DNA of 45,515 nucleotides from assembly GCA_014859605.1 (NCBI GenBank), contig JACUTW010000012.1, positions 1 through 45,515 of the forward strand, in the 5' to 3' direction. Position numbers and translations under genes: made by a program. This DNA comes from Desulfuromonadales bacterium (GTDB taxonomy: Bacteria > Desulfobacterota > Desulfuromonadia > Desulfuromonadales > UBA2197). Position 1 is the stretch's first letter. The number at the start of each line of letters is the position of its first letter. Below the pieces are notes generated by a model, which was given only the letters and a program-made list of their open reading frames with translations, was not told the DNA's origin and ran no database searches. Below are positions 32,374-40,308 of the stretch, one piece after another.

Positions 32374-33791
32374 AAAAAATATTGTATCTCCTTTGCGTTC
32401 TTTCCGTCCTGCTGGTCGGCTGTAGCGCCCCCTCATTCCGCCCGGATCAGATTTCGACTCCGCCGTTGCACTTCGCGGTGCCGCAGATTGAACCGATAAT
32501 TTTAACCAACGGCATCCGTGTCTACTTCAAGGAGAATCACGAACTCCCCTTGCTTCAGCTGACAGTGCTGGCGCCGGGCGGCGCGATCGATGATCCCGTA
32601 GAAAAGGTCGGTTTGGCCAGTCTTCTGGTGAGGGGGATGCGCACCGCCGGGACTGCAAGCCGCTCGGCCGATCAGGTCGATACGGATCTCGAACAGTTGG
32701 CCGCCGATCTTTCTATTACCGCTGATACTTATGCACTGACCCTTGATCTCTCTCTTTTGGCCAGCGATTTTGCGCATGGGCTCGATCTGCTGCAGGAGGT
32801 GCTGCGCGCCCCTGCCTTTGAGCCGGAACGGATTGAACTGGCCCGCAAACAGATGCTCGAAGCGGTTCGCCGGCAGAACGATCATCCCCAATCGATCGCC
32901 AGTCGGGAATTGCTGAAGGCGATTTATGGCGATCATCCCCTCGGGCGCACTCCGACCGAAGCGACAGTACAGGCGATCAGTCGCGAGGATCTTCTTGCCG
33001 CTTATCAATCCACCTTCTCGCCGGAAAAGCTCTGGATTGCCGTCTCCGGTGACTTTAACCGGACGCAGCTCCGCGCTGAACTGGAAGCCCGTTTTGCTTC
33101 CTGGGCCGCACAAGAGAGTAAACCTCGCATCCTCCCGCCCTTGGTTGCCGGGAATGACGGGGTTGCACTCATTGTCCAAAAAGAGTTGCCACAAAGTGTT
33201 GTCATGCTCGGTCAGGTCGGTGTTGATAAAAACGCCCCCGATCTGCACGCGGTGCGGGTGATGAATTTCATCCTCGGCGGCGGTGGGTTTAATTCGCGGA
33301 TGATGAAGGAGATTCGAGAGGAGCGCGGTCTGGCTTATTCGGTTTATTCCTATTTTCAGGTTGGTCGACTCCTCCCCGGACCCTTTATTGCTCAGTGTGA
33401 AACCAAGAGCAGCACGACTATCGAGGCTCTGGAGCTGATGCTGGCGGCGATGCGTACGATCCGGGAAGAACCGGTGCGACCTGAAGAACTGCAAGTTGCC
33501 AAAGAGAGTCTGAATAATTCTTTTGTCTTCTCCTTTGCCGAACCCCATGAGGTGGTCACCCAGGCCATGCGTCTCGATTTCTACGATTATCCCGCCGGAT
33601 ATCTCGAGAGCTATCGCGCCAAAAACGCGGCATTGAGTCTTACCGACATTCAGCAAGCCGCTCGCGATTACCTGCAGTCAGAACGGATGTCAATCGTTCT
33701 GGTCGGCAATGAGCAGGAGTTTGAGGCCCCTTTGTCTCAGTTGGGATTCCCGCTGCAACGGCTCGCGCCTCCGGCAAAGAGCGCGCAATAA
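32370..33791 (+). CDS. M16-family partner subunit, lipoprotein lacking the zinc motif
   Basis: The 473-residue protein has a lipoprotein signal with the lipobox VLLVGC (Cys about 19), so it is probably membrane-anchored in the periplasm. The M16 fold is clear (LTNGIRVYFKENHELPLLQL near the start), but the position of HxxEH reads LASLLVRGM, with no zinc ligands. The C-terminal half has EIREERGLAYSVYSYFQVGR, the R/Y substrate-binding motif of non-catalytic M16 subunits. This matches the two-subunit M16B arrangement in which one chain carries zinc and the other the R/Y pair. Translation is coupled to the active subunit (ATGA overlap). Confidence 0.9.
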   Translation: MKKILYLLCVLSVLLVGCSAPSFRPDQISTPPLHFAVPQIEPIILTNGIRVYFKENHELPLLQLTVLAPGGAIDDPVEKVGLASLLVRGMRTAGTASRSADQVDTDLEQLAADLSITADTYALTLDLSLLASDFAHGLDLLQEVLRAPAFEPERIELARKQMLEAVRRQNDHPQSIASRELLKAIYGDHPLGRTPTEATVQAISREDLLAAYQSTFSPEKLWIAVSGDFNRTQLRAELEARFASWAAQESKPRILPPLVAGNDGVALIVQKELPQSVVMLGQVGVDKNAPDLHAVRVMNFILGGGGFNSRMMKEIREERGLAYSVYSYFQVGRLLPGPFIAQCETKSSTTIEALELMLAAMRTIREEPVRPEELQVAKESLNNSFVFSFAEPHEVVTQAMRLDFYDYPAGYLESYRAKNAALSLTDIQQAARDYLQSERMSIVLVGNEQEFEAPLSQLGFPLQRLAPPAKSAQ

Positions 33792-33874
33792 TCAACTATT
33801 AGTTGCAACGTCGGCGTTTTGTGTTTTACTCTTATTGTCTGTTTACTATTTAACTCATCAAGGAGTTTAACTGC

Positions 33875-34264
33875 ATGTCGTATATTTCTTTGGTGTTCAT
33901 TGCGGTCATTGCCTTTATTGTTCTGGTCGGATATGTGGTTTGGGCGATGCTACAACTACGTCGGACCATGCAACGTGTCGATGAAATGATCGTCAATACC
34001 GAGCGGGAGTTGACGCCGCTCCTCGCTAATCTGCGGGAGTCGTCAGAGCGCATGAACAACTCCATCGTTCACTTGGAAAATGGGTTTACCCGTGCCGGGG
34101 GGCTGTTGGAAGCGATCGGCGAGGTCGGAGATTCGCTTCATAGCGTCAATGATTTTCTCCGCGGCGGAACCCGGCAATATCTGAATCAGGGGATGGTCCT
34201 CTGGACAGGATTTCAGGCATTTCGTAATTACTTCAAAAAATCACATGTAACGAAAGGAGAATAG
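33875..34264 (+). CDS. DUF948-domain membrane protein
   Basis: The 129-residue protein has one N-terminal membrane helix (about 3-24: YISLVFIAVIAFIVLVGYVV). A heptad-like region follows (LRRTMQRVDEMIVNTERELT, LLANLRESSERMNNSI), which is the DUF948 layout. AAGGAG lies nine bases before the ATG. It is followed three bases later by a YtxH-domain gene. The pair recalls Bacillus general-stress genes of the ytxG-ytxH type; the function is unknown. The short spacer upstream carries a 13-base palindrome (CAACTA-T-TAGTTG, near 33792). Confidence 0.85.
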   Translation: MSYISLVFIAVIAFIVLVGYVVWAMLQLRRTMQRVDEMIVNTERELTPLLANLRESSERMNNSIVHLENGFTRAGGLLEAIGEVGDSLHSVNDFLRGGTRQYLNQGMVLWTGFQAFRNYFKKSHVTKGE

Positions 34265-34266
34265 CC

Positions 34267-34602
34267 ATGTCAGACGAAAAGAGTCAGGTCGGTAATGTTT
34301 TGGTCGCTTTTTTGGCCGGAGCTGCTATTGGCGGCGGGATTGCCCTTTTGACGGCACCTCGTTCCGGGCGTGAAACCCGAGACCAGCTGCGCGGTCTCGC
34401 CGGCGAGACCAGCGATCGCATCCGTAAAATCGCTGAAGAAGCGGAGGAGCGGATTGCGGCAGTGTTGCAAGAAGGGAAAGAGACCATGACTGAAGCCATG
34501 AATGAAGGAAAAGAGGCCCTCGCTGTGAAGCGTGACATGCTCAAGGCCGCTGTCGAAGCCGGTCGTGAAGCCATGTCTGCTGAGAAAACCAAGCACGGCT
34601 AA
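34267..34602 (+). CDS. YtxH-domain protein
   Basis: The 111-residue protein starts with a short hydrophobic Gly-rich segment (NVLVAFLAGAAIGGGIALLT) and APRSGRETRDQL, the YtxH signature. It continues as a charged amphipathic helix with repeated Glu-Ala-Lys patterns to the end. It probably sits at the membrane with a long helical tail. It pairs with the DUF948 gene just upstream and is followed by a strong terminator. Function is unknown; homologues are associated with general stress. Confidence 0.87.
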   Translation: MSDEKSQVGNVLVAFLAGAAIGGGIALLTAPRSGRETRDQLRGLAGETSDRIRKIAEEAEERIAAVLQEGKETMTEAMNEGKEALAVKRDMLKAAVEAGREAMSAEKTKHG

Positions 34603-34632
34603 GAGATCGCAATTTTTACTCACGGAATTTTC

Positions 34633-34667
34633 AAGGAAAAGCCCACTTTCAGAGTGGGCTTTTCCTT
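34633..34667 (+). terminator. Rho-independent terminator after ytxH-like gene
   Basis: AAGGAAAAGCCCACT (34633-34647) pairs perfectly with AGTGGGCTTTTCCTT (34653-34667) around TTCAG. The T-rich 3' arm (CTTTTCCTT) suits termination of the DUF948-YtxH transcript. It also argues that the downstream yihY-like gene does not start upstream of it. Confidence 0.85.
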
Positions 34668-34711
34668 GCTCGCCCCTTGAAGATTTTTTTGTACTGAAAT
34701 GGGATAGTAAA

Positions 34712-36067
34712 GTGACGAAAAGAAGCCGTCTGCAACAAGTCCGGGAATTTCTTCTGCGCGGTCTTTGGGAGCTTGATCCTGTTGAGCTGCGCGCCGGGAA
34801 ACGTTTGTTTCTTAAGTCGCTACAGTTTGTCATGGCGGTTGCACGGGAGTTTTTTGCTGACAACTGTCTCCTCCATGCTTCGGCCCTGGCCTTTACGACG
34901 ATCCTCTCGTTTGTCCCTTTCCTTGCTGTCATGTTTGCGCTGCTAAAGGGTTTTGGCGCCGAGATTGAGTTGGAAATTCTCTTCCTTAATCATCTGGCTC
35001 TCGGCTCCGAAGAGGCGGTCGATGCCATCTTCACTTATATCAGTAATACCAATATGGCAAAACTCGGGACATTCGGGGTCATATTCTTGTTGGTAACGGT
35101 CTTGACCCTGCTTAACAGTATCGAAAAGAGCTTTAATCATATCTGGCGAGTCAACGAGACGCGTTCCATGGCGCGGCTCTTTTCAGATTATCTCTCAATT
35201 ACCATCTTCGGGCCGGTGTTAATTCTGGCGGCAATTTCAATGACGACGACCCTGGAGAGTCAGGGGGTGGTCCAGTATTTCATCGGTATCGATGTCATCG
35301 GGATTATCATCCTGTACTTCTTTAAAATCTTCCCTTATCTCGCCATGTGGGCGGTCTTTACCGGCCTGTACCTCTTTATGCCGAACACCCGCGTCTCATT
35401 CCGGGCGGCCCTTCTTGGCGGCGCTTTCGGCGGCATCTTGTGGCAGTTGCTGCAGTGGGGATATGTCACCTTTCAGATCGGGGTCACCCGCAATAACGCT
35501 ATTTACGGCACGATGGCAGCGCTGCCGGTCTTTATGCTCTGGATTTACATCTCCTGGGTGATCGTCTTGCTGGGACTCGAAGTGACTTTCGCCATTCAGA
35601 ACTTTCGCACGATTCGTCAGGAGTTTCGCGGTGACAAGCTCAGTGCTGATGGCCGCGAGTCTGCCGCTCTCGCCATTTTGCTTACGGCCGCTGCCACCTT
35701 TATTCACGGGGAAAAACCCCTGACCGTTGAGGATTTTTCCCTGCGTTTAAACCTTTCCCATCGTTTTACTCAAAAGAGTCTGACTTTTTTGGTCCATTGT
35801 GGTTTTTTAAATGAAGTTGCACAGGGGAAGGATGCTCTGAACGCATATCAGCCGGCCATAGATATCGGTAGTCTGCCGCTGTACGAAGTGTTGCAGCGGA
35901 TGCGGCTTGATGGCGAAAAGCTCAAATTGGTGCGGATGGGGGCGACAGGGCGGGTTGTTGAACAGTTACAGCAGACTCTTCTTGCCGCTCAAACAAGTGC
36001 GTTGGAGGGGGTGACTCTGCGGGAACTGGTCGGGAAGATGGGCGACAATGGCGCGGACGGGGCGTGA
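34712..36067 (+). CDS. YihY/BrkB-family inner-membrane protein
   Basis: The frame is open from 34532, but the upstream part runs through the YtxH gene and its terminator. The GTG at 34712 (TKRSRLQQVREFLLRGLWEL) is taken as the start, giving 451 residues. The YihY core spans about 40-310: FFADNCLLHASALAFTTILS, FVPFLAVMFALLKGFG, LTLLNSIEKSFNHIWRVNET, then several helices ending PVFMLWIYISWVIVLLGLEV. A cytosolic C-terminal extension (about 325-450) looks like a winged-helix region. Once called ribonuclease BN, the family is now regarded as membrane proteins of unknown transport role. No clear ribosome-binding site is seen. Confidence 0.87.
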   Translation: MTKRSRLQQVREFLLRGLWELDPVELRAGKRLFLKSLQFVMAVAREFFADNCLLHASALAFTTILSFVPFLAVMFALLKGFGAEIELEILFLNHLALGSEEAVDAIFTYISNTNMAKLGTFGVIFLLVTVLTLLNSIEKSFNHIWRVNETRSMARLFSDYLSITIFGPVLILAAISMTTTLESQGVVQYFIGIDVIGIIILYFFKIFPYLAMWAVFTGLYLFMPNTRVSFRAALLGGAFGGILWQLLQWGYVTFQIGVTRNNAIYGTMAALPVFMLWIYISWVIVLLGLEVTFAIQNFRTIRQEFRGDKLSADGRESAALAILLTAAATFIHGEKPLTVEDFSLRLNLSHRFTQKSLTFLVHCGFLNEVAQGKDALNAYQPAIDIGSLPLYEVLQRMRLDGEKLKLVRMGATGRVVEQLQQTLLAAQTSALEGVTLRELVGKMGDNGADGA

Positions 36068-36084
36068 GATTTGCCTTGATGTTT

Positions 36085-36846
36085 TTAAAAAGCTGCGTGG
36101 CGGAAATCACCATCTTCGTAAATGACATAAGAGGCTTGCTCCATAGCGTCACCGAGGGCGATCACTAGCCCTCCGTTCATCTTTTCGATGAAAGGGAGGT
36201 GAAAATGACCGGTGATAACGATTTCGCAGCCCGCGTTAAAACGTTGCTGGGCATGGGCCATGAGCAGCGGTCGCGGGTCACGGGCGGGACGATGGTGCCG
36301 TTTGGCTTTGCTCCGCGCACTTAAAAAGCGTGAAAAACGCCAAAGGCGGTCAGGGGAGACAAAGAGGTCGACGAGTTTACCGACAAAGCGGCTGCGTAAA
36401 AGGGCACGGTAGAGTCGATAACCGGTATCCTGGCGATTGATCAAGTCACCGTGACACAGGAAAATCTTTTTGCCGTCGAGGGTGATGATCGCCTCTTCCG
36501 GGTAGATCGTCGCCTGCAGTGTGTCGCGGACAAAGGGGCCGAGATGAAAATCGTGATTGCCTTCGATCCAGACGATTTTGGTGCCGCTTTCGTGCAAGCG
36601 GCGCAGGGCTTCGAGGATCGGCACATAGGGGGAGAAGACGACGTGCTCGTAGCCGACCCAGAATTCAAAGATATCACCGAGGAGATACAGGGTGCGGATC
36701 TGCCCCTCTTCACGCTGAAATAGTGTCAGGAGACGGCGATAGTTGTCGTCTTTTGGATTTATGAGGTGCGCATCGGCAAGAAAAAGGTCTTTCATGGCCG
36801 GCACTATAGGGTTTTGCACTTTTTTCGTCAAGATCGCAGCTGACAT
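36085..36846 (-). CDS. lpxH: UDP-2,3-diacylglucosamine diphosphatase-like metallophosphoesterase
   Basis: LpxH hydrolyses UDP-2,3-diacylglucosamine to lipid X and UMP in lipid A synthesis. The product has the calcineurin-like motifs in order: LFLADAHL (D-x-H), LLGDIFEFW (GDxxE), WIEGNHDFHLG (GNHD), IFLCHGDLIN and ITGHFHLP. It also has the LpxH-like helical cap region between (RLYRALLRSRFVGKLVDLFV). An ATG at 36846 has AAGG six bases upstream; an ATG at 36795 (MKDLFLADAHL) would give a 236-residue form closer to typical LpxH, so the exact start is open. The gene converges on the yihY-like gene. Assignment to LpxH rather than another phosphoesterase is likely but not certain. Confidence 0.78.
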   Translation of the reverse strand: MSAAILTKKVQNPIVPAMKDLFLADAHLINPKDDNYRRLLTLFQREEGQIRTLYLLGDIFEFWVGYEHVVFSPYVPILEALRRLHESGTKIVWIEGNHDFHLGPFVRDTLQATIYPEEAIITLDGKKIFLCHGDLINRQDTGYRLYRALLRSRFVGKLVDLFVSPDRLWRFSRFLSARSKAKRHHRPARDPRPLLMAHAQQRFNAGCEIVITGHFHLPFIEKMNGGLVIALGDAMEQASYVIYEDGDFRHAAF

Positions 36847-36905
36847 GATCAACCTTCGTATCTGTTTCTTTTGAGGAACAGTGTCGCCCCGATGTTGTGA
36901 CCAGA

Positions 36906-36942
36906 AAAAATGCCCGACAATTCACAATTGCCGGGCATTTTT
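36906..36942. terminator. Bidirectional terminator hairpin
   Basis: AAAAATGCCCG (36906-36916) pairs with CGGGCATTTTT (36932-36942), with an inner CAATT/AATTG stem. It lies just beyond the stop of the reverse-strand ABC ATPase gene (36962) and probably ends that operon before the lpxH-like gene. Confidence 0.9.
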
Positions 36943-36961
36943 GTGTGAAGTGCTGCATCAA

Positions 36962-37636
36962 TCAGGCGGCTATCAGCCCGTCTTTGACGCGGATAATCCG
37001 TTCGGCCCGCTTGGCAACTTCGTCACTGTGGGTGACGATGACCACGGTTTTGCCCTGACGATGCAATGCCTGCAGGAGGTTGAGAATTTCTGCTTCAGCG
37101 ACGGAGTCGAGGTTGCCGGTCGGTTCATCGAGGAGGAGGATGTCGGGATCATTGGCCAACGCCCGGGCAATCGCCACGCGCTGCTGCTGGCCGCCGGAGA
37201 GTTGTCCCGGTTTCGATCCGGCTTTTTCAGCCAGACCGACCAGTGCCAGTAACTTTTCGGCGCGCTCTCTTTGTTCCGGCTCGGCTACGCCGGCCAGCAT
37301 CATCGCAATCTCGATATTTTCACGAGCGGTCAAACCCTGCAGCAGATTGAAAAACTGAAAGACAAAGCCGATGCGTTGGCCGCGCAAGCGGGCCAGGTCG
37401 CTGTTGACGATGGTACTGATCTCTGTGTCGCCGATGTAGATTTTGCCGCTGCTCGGGCGATCAAGTCCGCCGATGAGATGCATGAGGGTGCTTTTACCGT
37501 GCCCGGAGGGGCCGACAATGCAGGTGAACGAGCCTTGGAGGATCTCCAGAGAGACGTCCTTGAGGGCGCTGGTGGTGATTTCTCCGACCGTATAAGTTTT
37601 AGCCGCATGTTCGGTGCGGATGATAGGGTTATTCAT
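36962..37636 (-). CDS. LolD/MacB-type ABC transporter ATPase
   Basis: The 224-residue ATPase has Walker [10 protein letters not shown] (about 41-49), the Q-loop, signature [15 protein letters not shown], Walker [13 protein letters not shown] and the H-loop histidine in [15 protein letters not shown] after Walker B is typical of the LolD/MacB/FtsE subfamily, which power mechanotransmission rather than classical transport. The ATG at 37636 overlaps the permease stop by eight bases and is preferred to the upstream GTG-type starts, which would extend into the permease gene. It works with the FtsX-type permease upstream. Substrate is not identifiable. Confidence 0.92.
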   Translation of the reverse strand: MNNPIIRTEHAAKTYTVGEITTSALKDVSLEILQGSFTCIVGPSGHGKSTLMHLIGGLDRPSSGKIYIGDTEISTIVNSDLARLRGQRIGFVFQFFNLLQGLTARENIEIAMMLAGVAEPEQRERAEKLLALVGLAEKAGSKPGQLSGGQQQRVAIARALANDPDILLLDEPTGNLDSVAEAEILNLLQALHRQGKTVVIVTHSDEVAKRAERIIRVKDGLIAA

Positions 37637-38792
37637 AGCTGATCGCCTCCACCGGAGTGAGTCGCGCTGCTTTCCAGGCCGGGTAGAGACCGGCGATGAT
37701 GGCGACAAGGGCTGAAAAGAAGATGGAGCTGATGATAATGTTTAGATCGAGTAGCGAGCCGCTTCCCGAGCCTTTAACCAGCGTCGTGAAGGCATTCTGG
37801 CTGATGTACGGGGTGGCAAGGGTGGCGGTTGCCAGGCCGAAGATGACACCGGTGAGGCCGCCGATGAGGCCGTAAAATCCGGATTCGAGCATGAAGAGGG
37901 TGAAGATCGTCCGCCGCCTTGCGCCGAGGGCCTGAAGGATGCCGATTTCCCGCTTCCGCTCATAGGTGGCCGCCATCATCGTATTGACGATGCCGAAGGC
38001 GGCAGCGATAACCGCTACCGCAGCAATCATCTGCAGAGTGATGTTGACGGTGCCGACAATGCTGAGGACCGATTGGAGCATCTGCTTGTCAGAGACCACC
38101 CCCAGGCCGGTTGCGACCCGGATCTCTTCGATGTAGCGTTCGGTCTCGGCCAGATTCTCAACACGGATGGCAGCGTAAGAGACATTGTCGGCGGCGTTGA
38201 AGAGGCGCTGTGCCAAGGGGAGGGGGAGAAAAATGGTGGCATCATCACGGCCGCCGGTTTCGCCAAGGATGCCGAGGATCGGTAATATTTCGCCGCGGAT
38301 GGTGACACTTCCGCCGGGTTTGAGTTCGAACTGGCGGGCCGCGGCCGATCCGAGCATGACGCCATTTTCATCCGGAGACTGGAAGTAGCGTCCCGCGCTG
38401 ATCTCCCAGCGTTTAAAGTCCAGAGTGGCCGCCGGTTCAATGCCGCTGACCGTGACCGGCTTGTTATTGATGGCGCTTTGCTGGGCGAGGAAGGGGACGA
38501 CCGTCACCCCTTTGATGGCGCGGATACTGGTAACCTCAGCTGCGGAGATGTTGGTCGGCATCTGATCGCCGGTGAGAATCGACAGTTGCTCATAGCCGCA
38601 GGAGCCCTTGGGGATGACGACAAGGTTGGCGCCGAGAGCGGCGGTTTCCCGATAGATCTCCTTCTTCAGGCTCCCCCCCATCGACATAAAGGTGACAAAA
38701 GAGGCGATACCGATGGTGATGCCGAGGAGGGTAAAGACAAATCGTCCGCGGCGACGGGTGATATTCTTGAAAACCAGTTTCGTGAGGGTCAT
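37629..38792 (-). CDS. FtsX/MacB-type ABC transporter permease
   Basis: The 387-residue protein has the MacB-like topology. One helix lies near the N-terminus (about 18-40: FTLLGITIGIASFVTFMSMG). A periplasmic MacB_PCD domain (about 45-250) follows, then three C-terminal helices in the FtsX domain (MIAAVAVIAAAFGIVNTMMA, FYGLIGGLTGVIFGLATATL, IIISSIFFSALVAIIAGLYP). The last loop [17 protein letters not shown] is the usual FtsX C-terminus. Partners are the downstream ATPase and the upstream OB-fold protein, whose stop abuts this ATG with no gap. A single periplasmic cysteine (CGYEQL, about 65) is notable next to a Cys-rich secreted neighbour. Confidence 0.92.
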   Translation of the reverse strand: MTLTKLVFKNITRRRGRFVFTLLGITIGIASFVTFMSMGGSLKKEIYRETAALGANLVVIPKGSCGYEQLSILTGDQMPTNISAAEVTSIRAIKGVTVVPFLAQQSAINNKPVTVSGIEPAATLDFKRWEISAGRYFQSPDENGVMLGSAAARQFELKPGGSVTIRGEILPILGILGETGGRDDATIFLPLPLAQRLFNAADNVSYAAIRVENLAETERYIEEIRVATGLGVVSDKQMLQSVLSIVGTVNITLQMIAAVAVIAAAFGIVNTMMAATYERKREIGILQALGARRRTIFTLFMLESGFYGLIGGLTGVIFGLATATLATPYISQNAFTTLVKGSGSGSLLDLNIIISSIFFSALVAIIAGLYPAWKAARLTPVEAISYE

Positions 38793-39179
38793 TTATCCCC
38801 CAATCTGGTGGTTGCGCAACACTTTGATCTTCTCGGCGGTAAAGACCGCCCCTTGTGGCACCTTGCTGAAGCTGCCGGTGACCCGGACTTCATCGCCGAC
38901 TTTGGGCATGGCCCCCTGGTAGCGGACCGGAACATAAAGTTTGTTGCAGTTGGCGGTCGTGCACTGGAGTTCCTTGATATCGTAGATGCCGAAGATGCTC
39001 GGGTCACTATTGGAGACCCCGGCCATGATTCCGGTGACGGTAATGGTGCCGCTGTAGGCGAGAGGGTCGGCGCCGACTTGGTTGACGTGGAGAATGTCGC
39101 TATCGCCTTGGGAGGTGATGACAATTGCTAATGCGATGCCGACAAAGAGGGCCGCAATGATAAATATTTTCTGTTTCAA
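38793..39179 (-). CDS. Membrane-anchored OB-fold protein, distantly CcmE-like
   Basis: The 128-residue protein has one N-terminal membrane anchor (about 3-20: QKIFIIAALFVGIALAIVIT). A beta-rich periplasmic domain follows, with the OB-fold pattern GTITVTGIMAG, KLYVPVRYQGAMPKVGDEVR and VTGSFSKVPQGAVFTAEKIK. It resembles CcmE-type OB-fold domains, but the CcmE heme-binding histidine motif is absent. Instead it has a cysteine pair, ELQCTTANCNKL. The TTG at 39179 has AAAGGA eight bases upstream. It is fused in transcription to the permease gene. A role as periplasmic adaptor of the transporter, perhaps metal- or redox-responsive, is an inference. Confidence 0.72.
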   Translation of the reverse strand: MKQKIFIIAALFVGIALAIVITSQGDSDILHVNQVGADPLAYSGTITVTGIMAGVSNSDPSIFGIYDIKELQCTTANCNKLYVPVRYQGAMPKVGDEVRVTGSFSKVPQGAVFTAEKIKVLRNHQIGG

Positions 39180-39229
39180 GGAGCAAATCCTTTTTGAGGT
39201 GGAAGTGACAGGCCAGGCAACATCCTTGC

Positions 39230-39250
39230 GCACAACGGAAAGAGTTGTGC
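39230..39250. repeat. Inverted repeat between Cys-rich and OB-fold genes
   Basis: GCACAAC (39230-39236) pairs with GTTGTGC (39244-39250) around a 7-base loop; flanking CTTG/CAAG extends the pairing across a one-base bulge. It may be an operator or processing hairpin in the reverse-strand operon. Confidence 0.4.
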
Positions 39251-39298
39251 AAGAAGTGCTGGACGCAGAGACGTTAACGAAAATAGGTGCTGGTCTTG

Positions 39299-39628
39299 TC
39301 AGGCCGGCTCGGGGGGGTAGTCGATCGCGGGTTGGTGGCCGGGGGGGAAGGTGGTCAGTGGGGCTGGGGGTTGAAGCCGCATTTCAAGGGAGGGATTCAG
39401 TAGCAGGAGGCGATAAGAGATGTCAAGCCCCTGGCAGTTAGAGCAATGACAGTCCTGGTTGCAGTCGGGGAGGTCAAAGGGCGTTTCACCACTCTTTTTT
39501 TCGTGCGGACAGCAGGGCGCAGTCGTCTCCATGCTCAGCAGGGCCGATGCCGTCTGAGCAATGCCGGTCAGGGTGGAGAGGGCCAGCAGGAGGAGTATGC
39601 AGGTGATAATACGCCATAGGGAGTTCAC
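39299..39628 (-). CDS. Secreted cysteine-rich protein, hypothetical
   Basis: The 109-residue protein has a signal peptide (SLWRIITCILLLLALSTLTG, then IAQTASA with likely cleavage near residue 29). Its short mature part contains two cysteine clusters: TTAPCCPHEKK and CNQDCHCSNCQG. The tail is proline-rich (QPPAPLTTFPPGHQPAIDYP). Clustered Cys with His suggests metal binding, as seen in small secreted proteins near metal-efflux genes, but no known family was recognised. The start is a GTG at 39628. It lies 119 bases upstream of the OB-fold gene, with an inverted repeat between, so co-transcription is possible but not certain. Confidence 0.6.
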   Translation of the reverse strand: MNSLWRIITCILLLLALSTLTGIAQTASALLSMETTAPCCPHEKKSGETPFDLPDCNQDCHCSNCQGLDISYRLLLLNPSLEMRLQPPAPLTTFPPGHQPAIDYPPEPA

Positions 39629-39722
39629 CCCGATAAAATACAGAAATCACCGTAGATCTGTCAATGGCCAGAGCTGATTATCTCGATCAATCACAAAGAG
39701 GAGGTTGTTTTTTACACGAAAA

Positions 39723-39748
39723 AACCCGTTGATCGAAATCAACGGGTT
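39723..39748 (-). terminator. Rho-independent terminator of tRNA-Leu
   Basis: On the reverse strand AACCCGTTGAT pairs with ATCAACGGGTT around TTCG and runs into TTTT. It starts 12 bases beyond the 3' end of the tRNA-Leu gene. Confidence 0.85.
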
Positions 39749-39759
39749 CAGACGCTAAT

Positions 39760-39846
39760 TGGTGCCGAAGGCGAGACTCGAACTCGCACGAGCAATTGCC
39801 CGCCACCCCCTCAAGATGGTGTGTCTACCAATTCCACCACTTCGGC
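39760..39846 (-). tRNA. tRNA-Leu (GAG)
   Basis: On the reverse strand the 87-base gene begins GCCGAAGTGGTGGAATTGGT and ends GCCTTCGGCACCA, with CCA encoded. The anticodon stem is CCATC/GGTGG with loop TTGAGGG, giving anticodon GAG. The long variable arm (GCGGGCAATTGCTCGT region) is typical of class II leucine tRNAs. The T arm GCGAG-TTCGAGT-CTCGC is intact. It is followed by a clear terminator. Confidence 0.95.
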
Positions 39847-39902
39847 AAAAAGTTCGCTACTTATAATGGAAGGAGCGTTGAGTGTCAATAACAAATTTAA
39901 GA

Positions 39903-40226
39903 CTATTTTGTTTCGCCGCCGGCCGAAGGAATCGTTGGCAGGGTGGGAGTTGTTGCCGGAGCAGCGACCGAAGATGGCATGATGCTGCCGGCGCTCGGTT
40001 GATCCATGAAGTAGGCCAGGGTCAGGCTGGTCAACATAAAGATGATTGCGGCTGCGGTCGTTAATTTACTGAGAAAATCGCGGCTGCCAGTGGCACCAAA
40101 GACCGTCTGGCTGGATCCGGCCCCAAATGTTGCCCCGACTTCAGCCCCTTTGCCGGCTTGCAGCAGGACAATAATAATCAGGGAAATACAGACAAGAACA
40201 TGGAGCGTAATCAACAAGGTTGTCAT
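39903..40226 (-). CDS. secG: Preprotein translocase subunit SecG
   Basis: SecG is the small auxiliary subunit of the SecYEG protein-export channel. The 107-residue product has two membrane helices (TTLLITLHVLVCISLIIIVL at 2-21, and LTTAAAIIFMLTSLTLAYFM at about 56-75). Between them is the family motif QAGKGAEVGATFGAGSSQTV followed by FGATGSRDFLSKLT. A low-complexity Pro/Ala/Thr tail follows. The frame is open well upstream, but GAGGAG about ten bases before the ATG at 40226 and family length fix this start. It lies downstream of tpiA, a very common pairing. Confidence 0.94.
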   Translation of the reverse strand: MTTLLITLHVLVCISLIIIVLLQAGKGAEVGATFGAGSSQTVFGATGSRDFLSKLTTAAAIIFMLTSLTLAYFMDQPSAGSIMPSSVAAPATTPTLPTIPSAGGETK

Positions 40227-40308
40227 GGAAATGTTACTCCTCGATTCGTTTTTTTCATTGAAGCGCTGTTTAATACCATATCTTGGGGTTCGAAGAACAG
40301 GTAAAAAA

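Noticed and set aside
34532-34711. Upstream 60-codon extension of the yihY-like gene
   Set aside because: It runs through the ytxH-like gene and its terminator and has no similarity to the family N-terminus.
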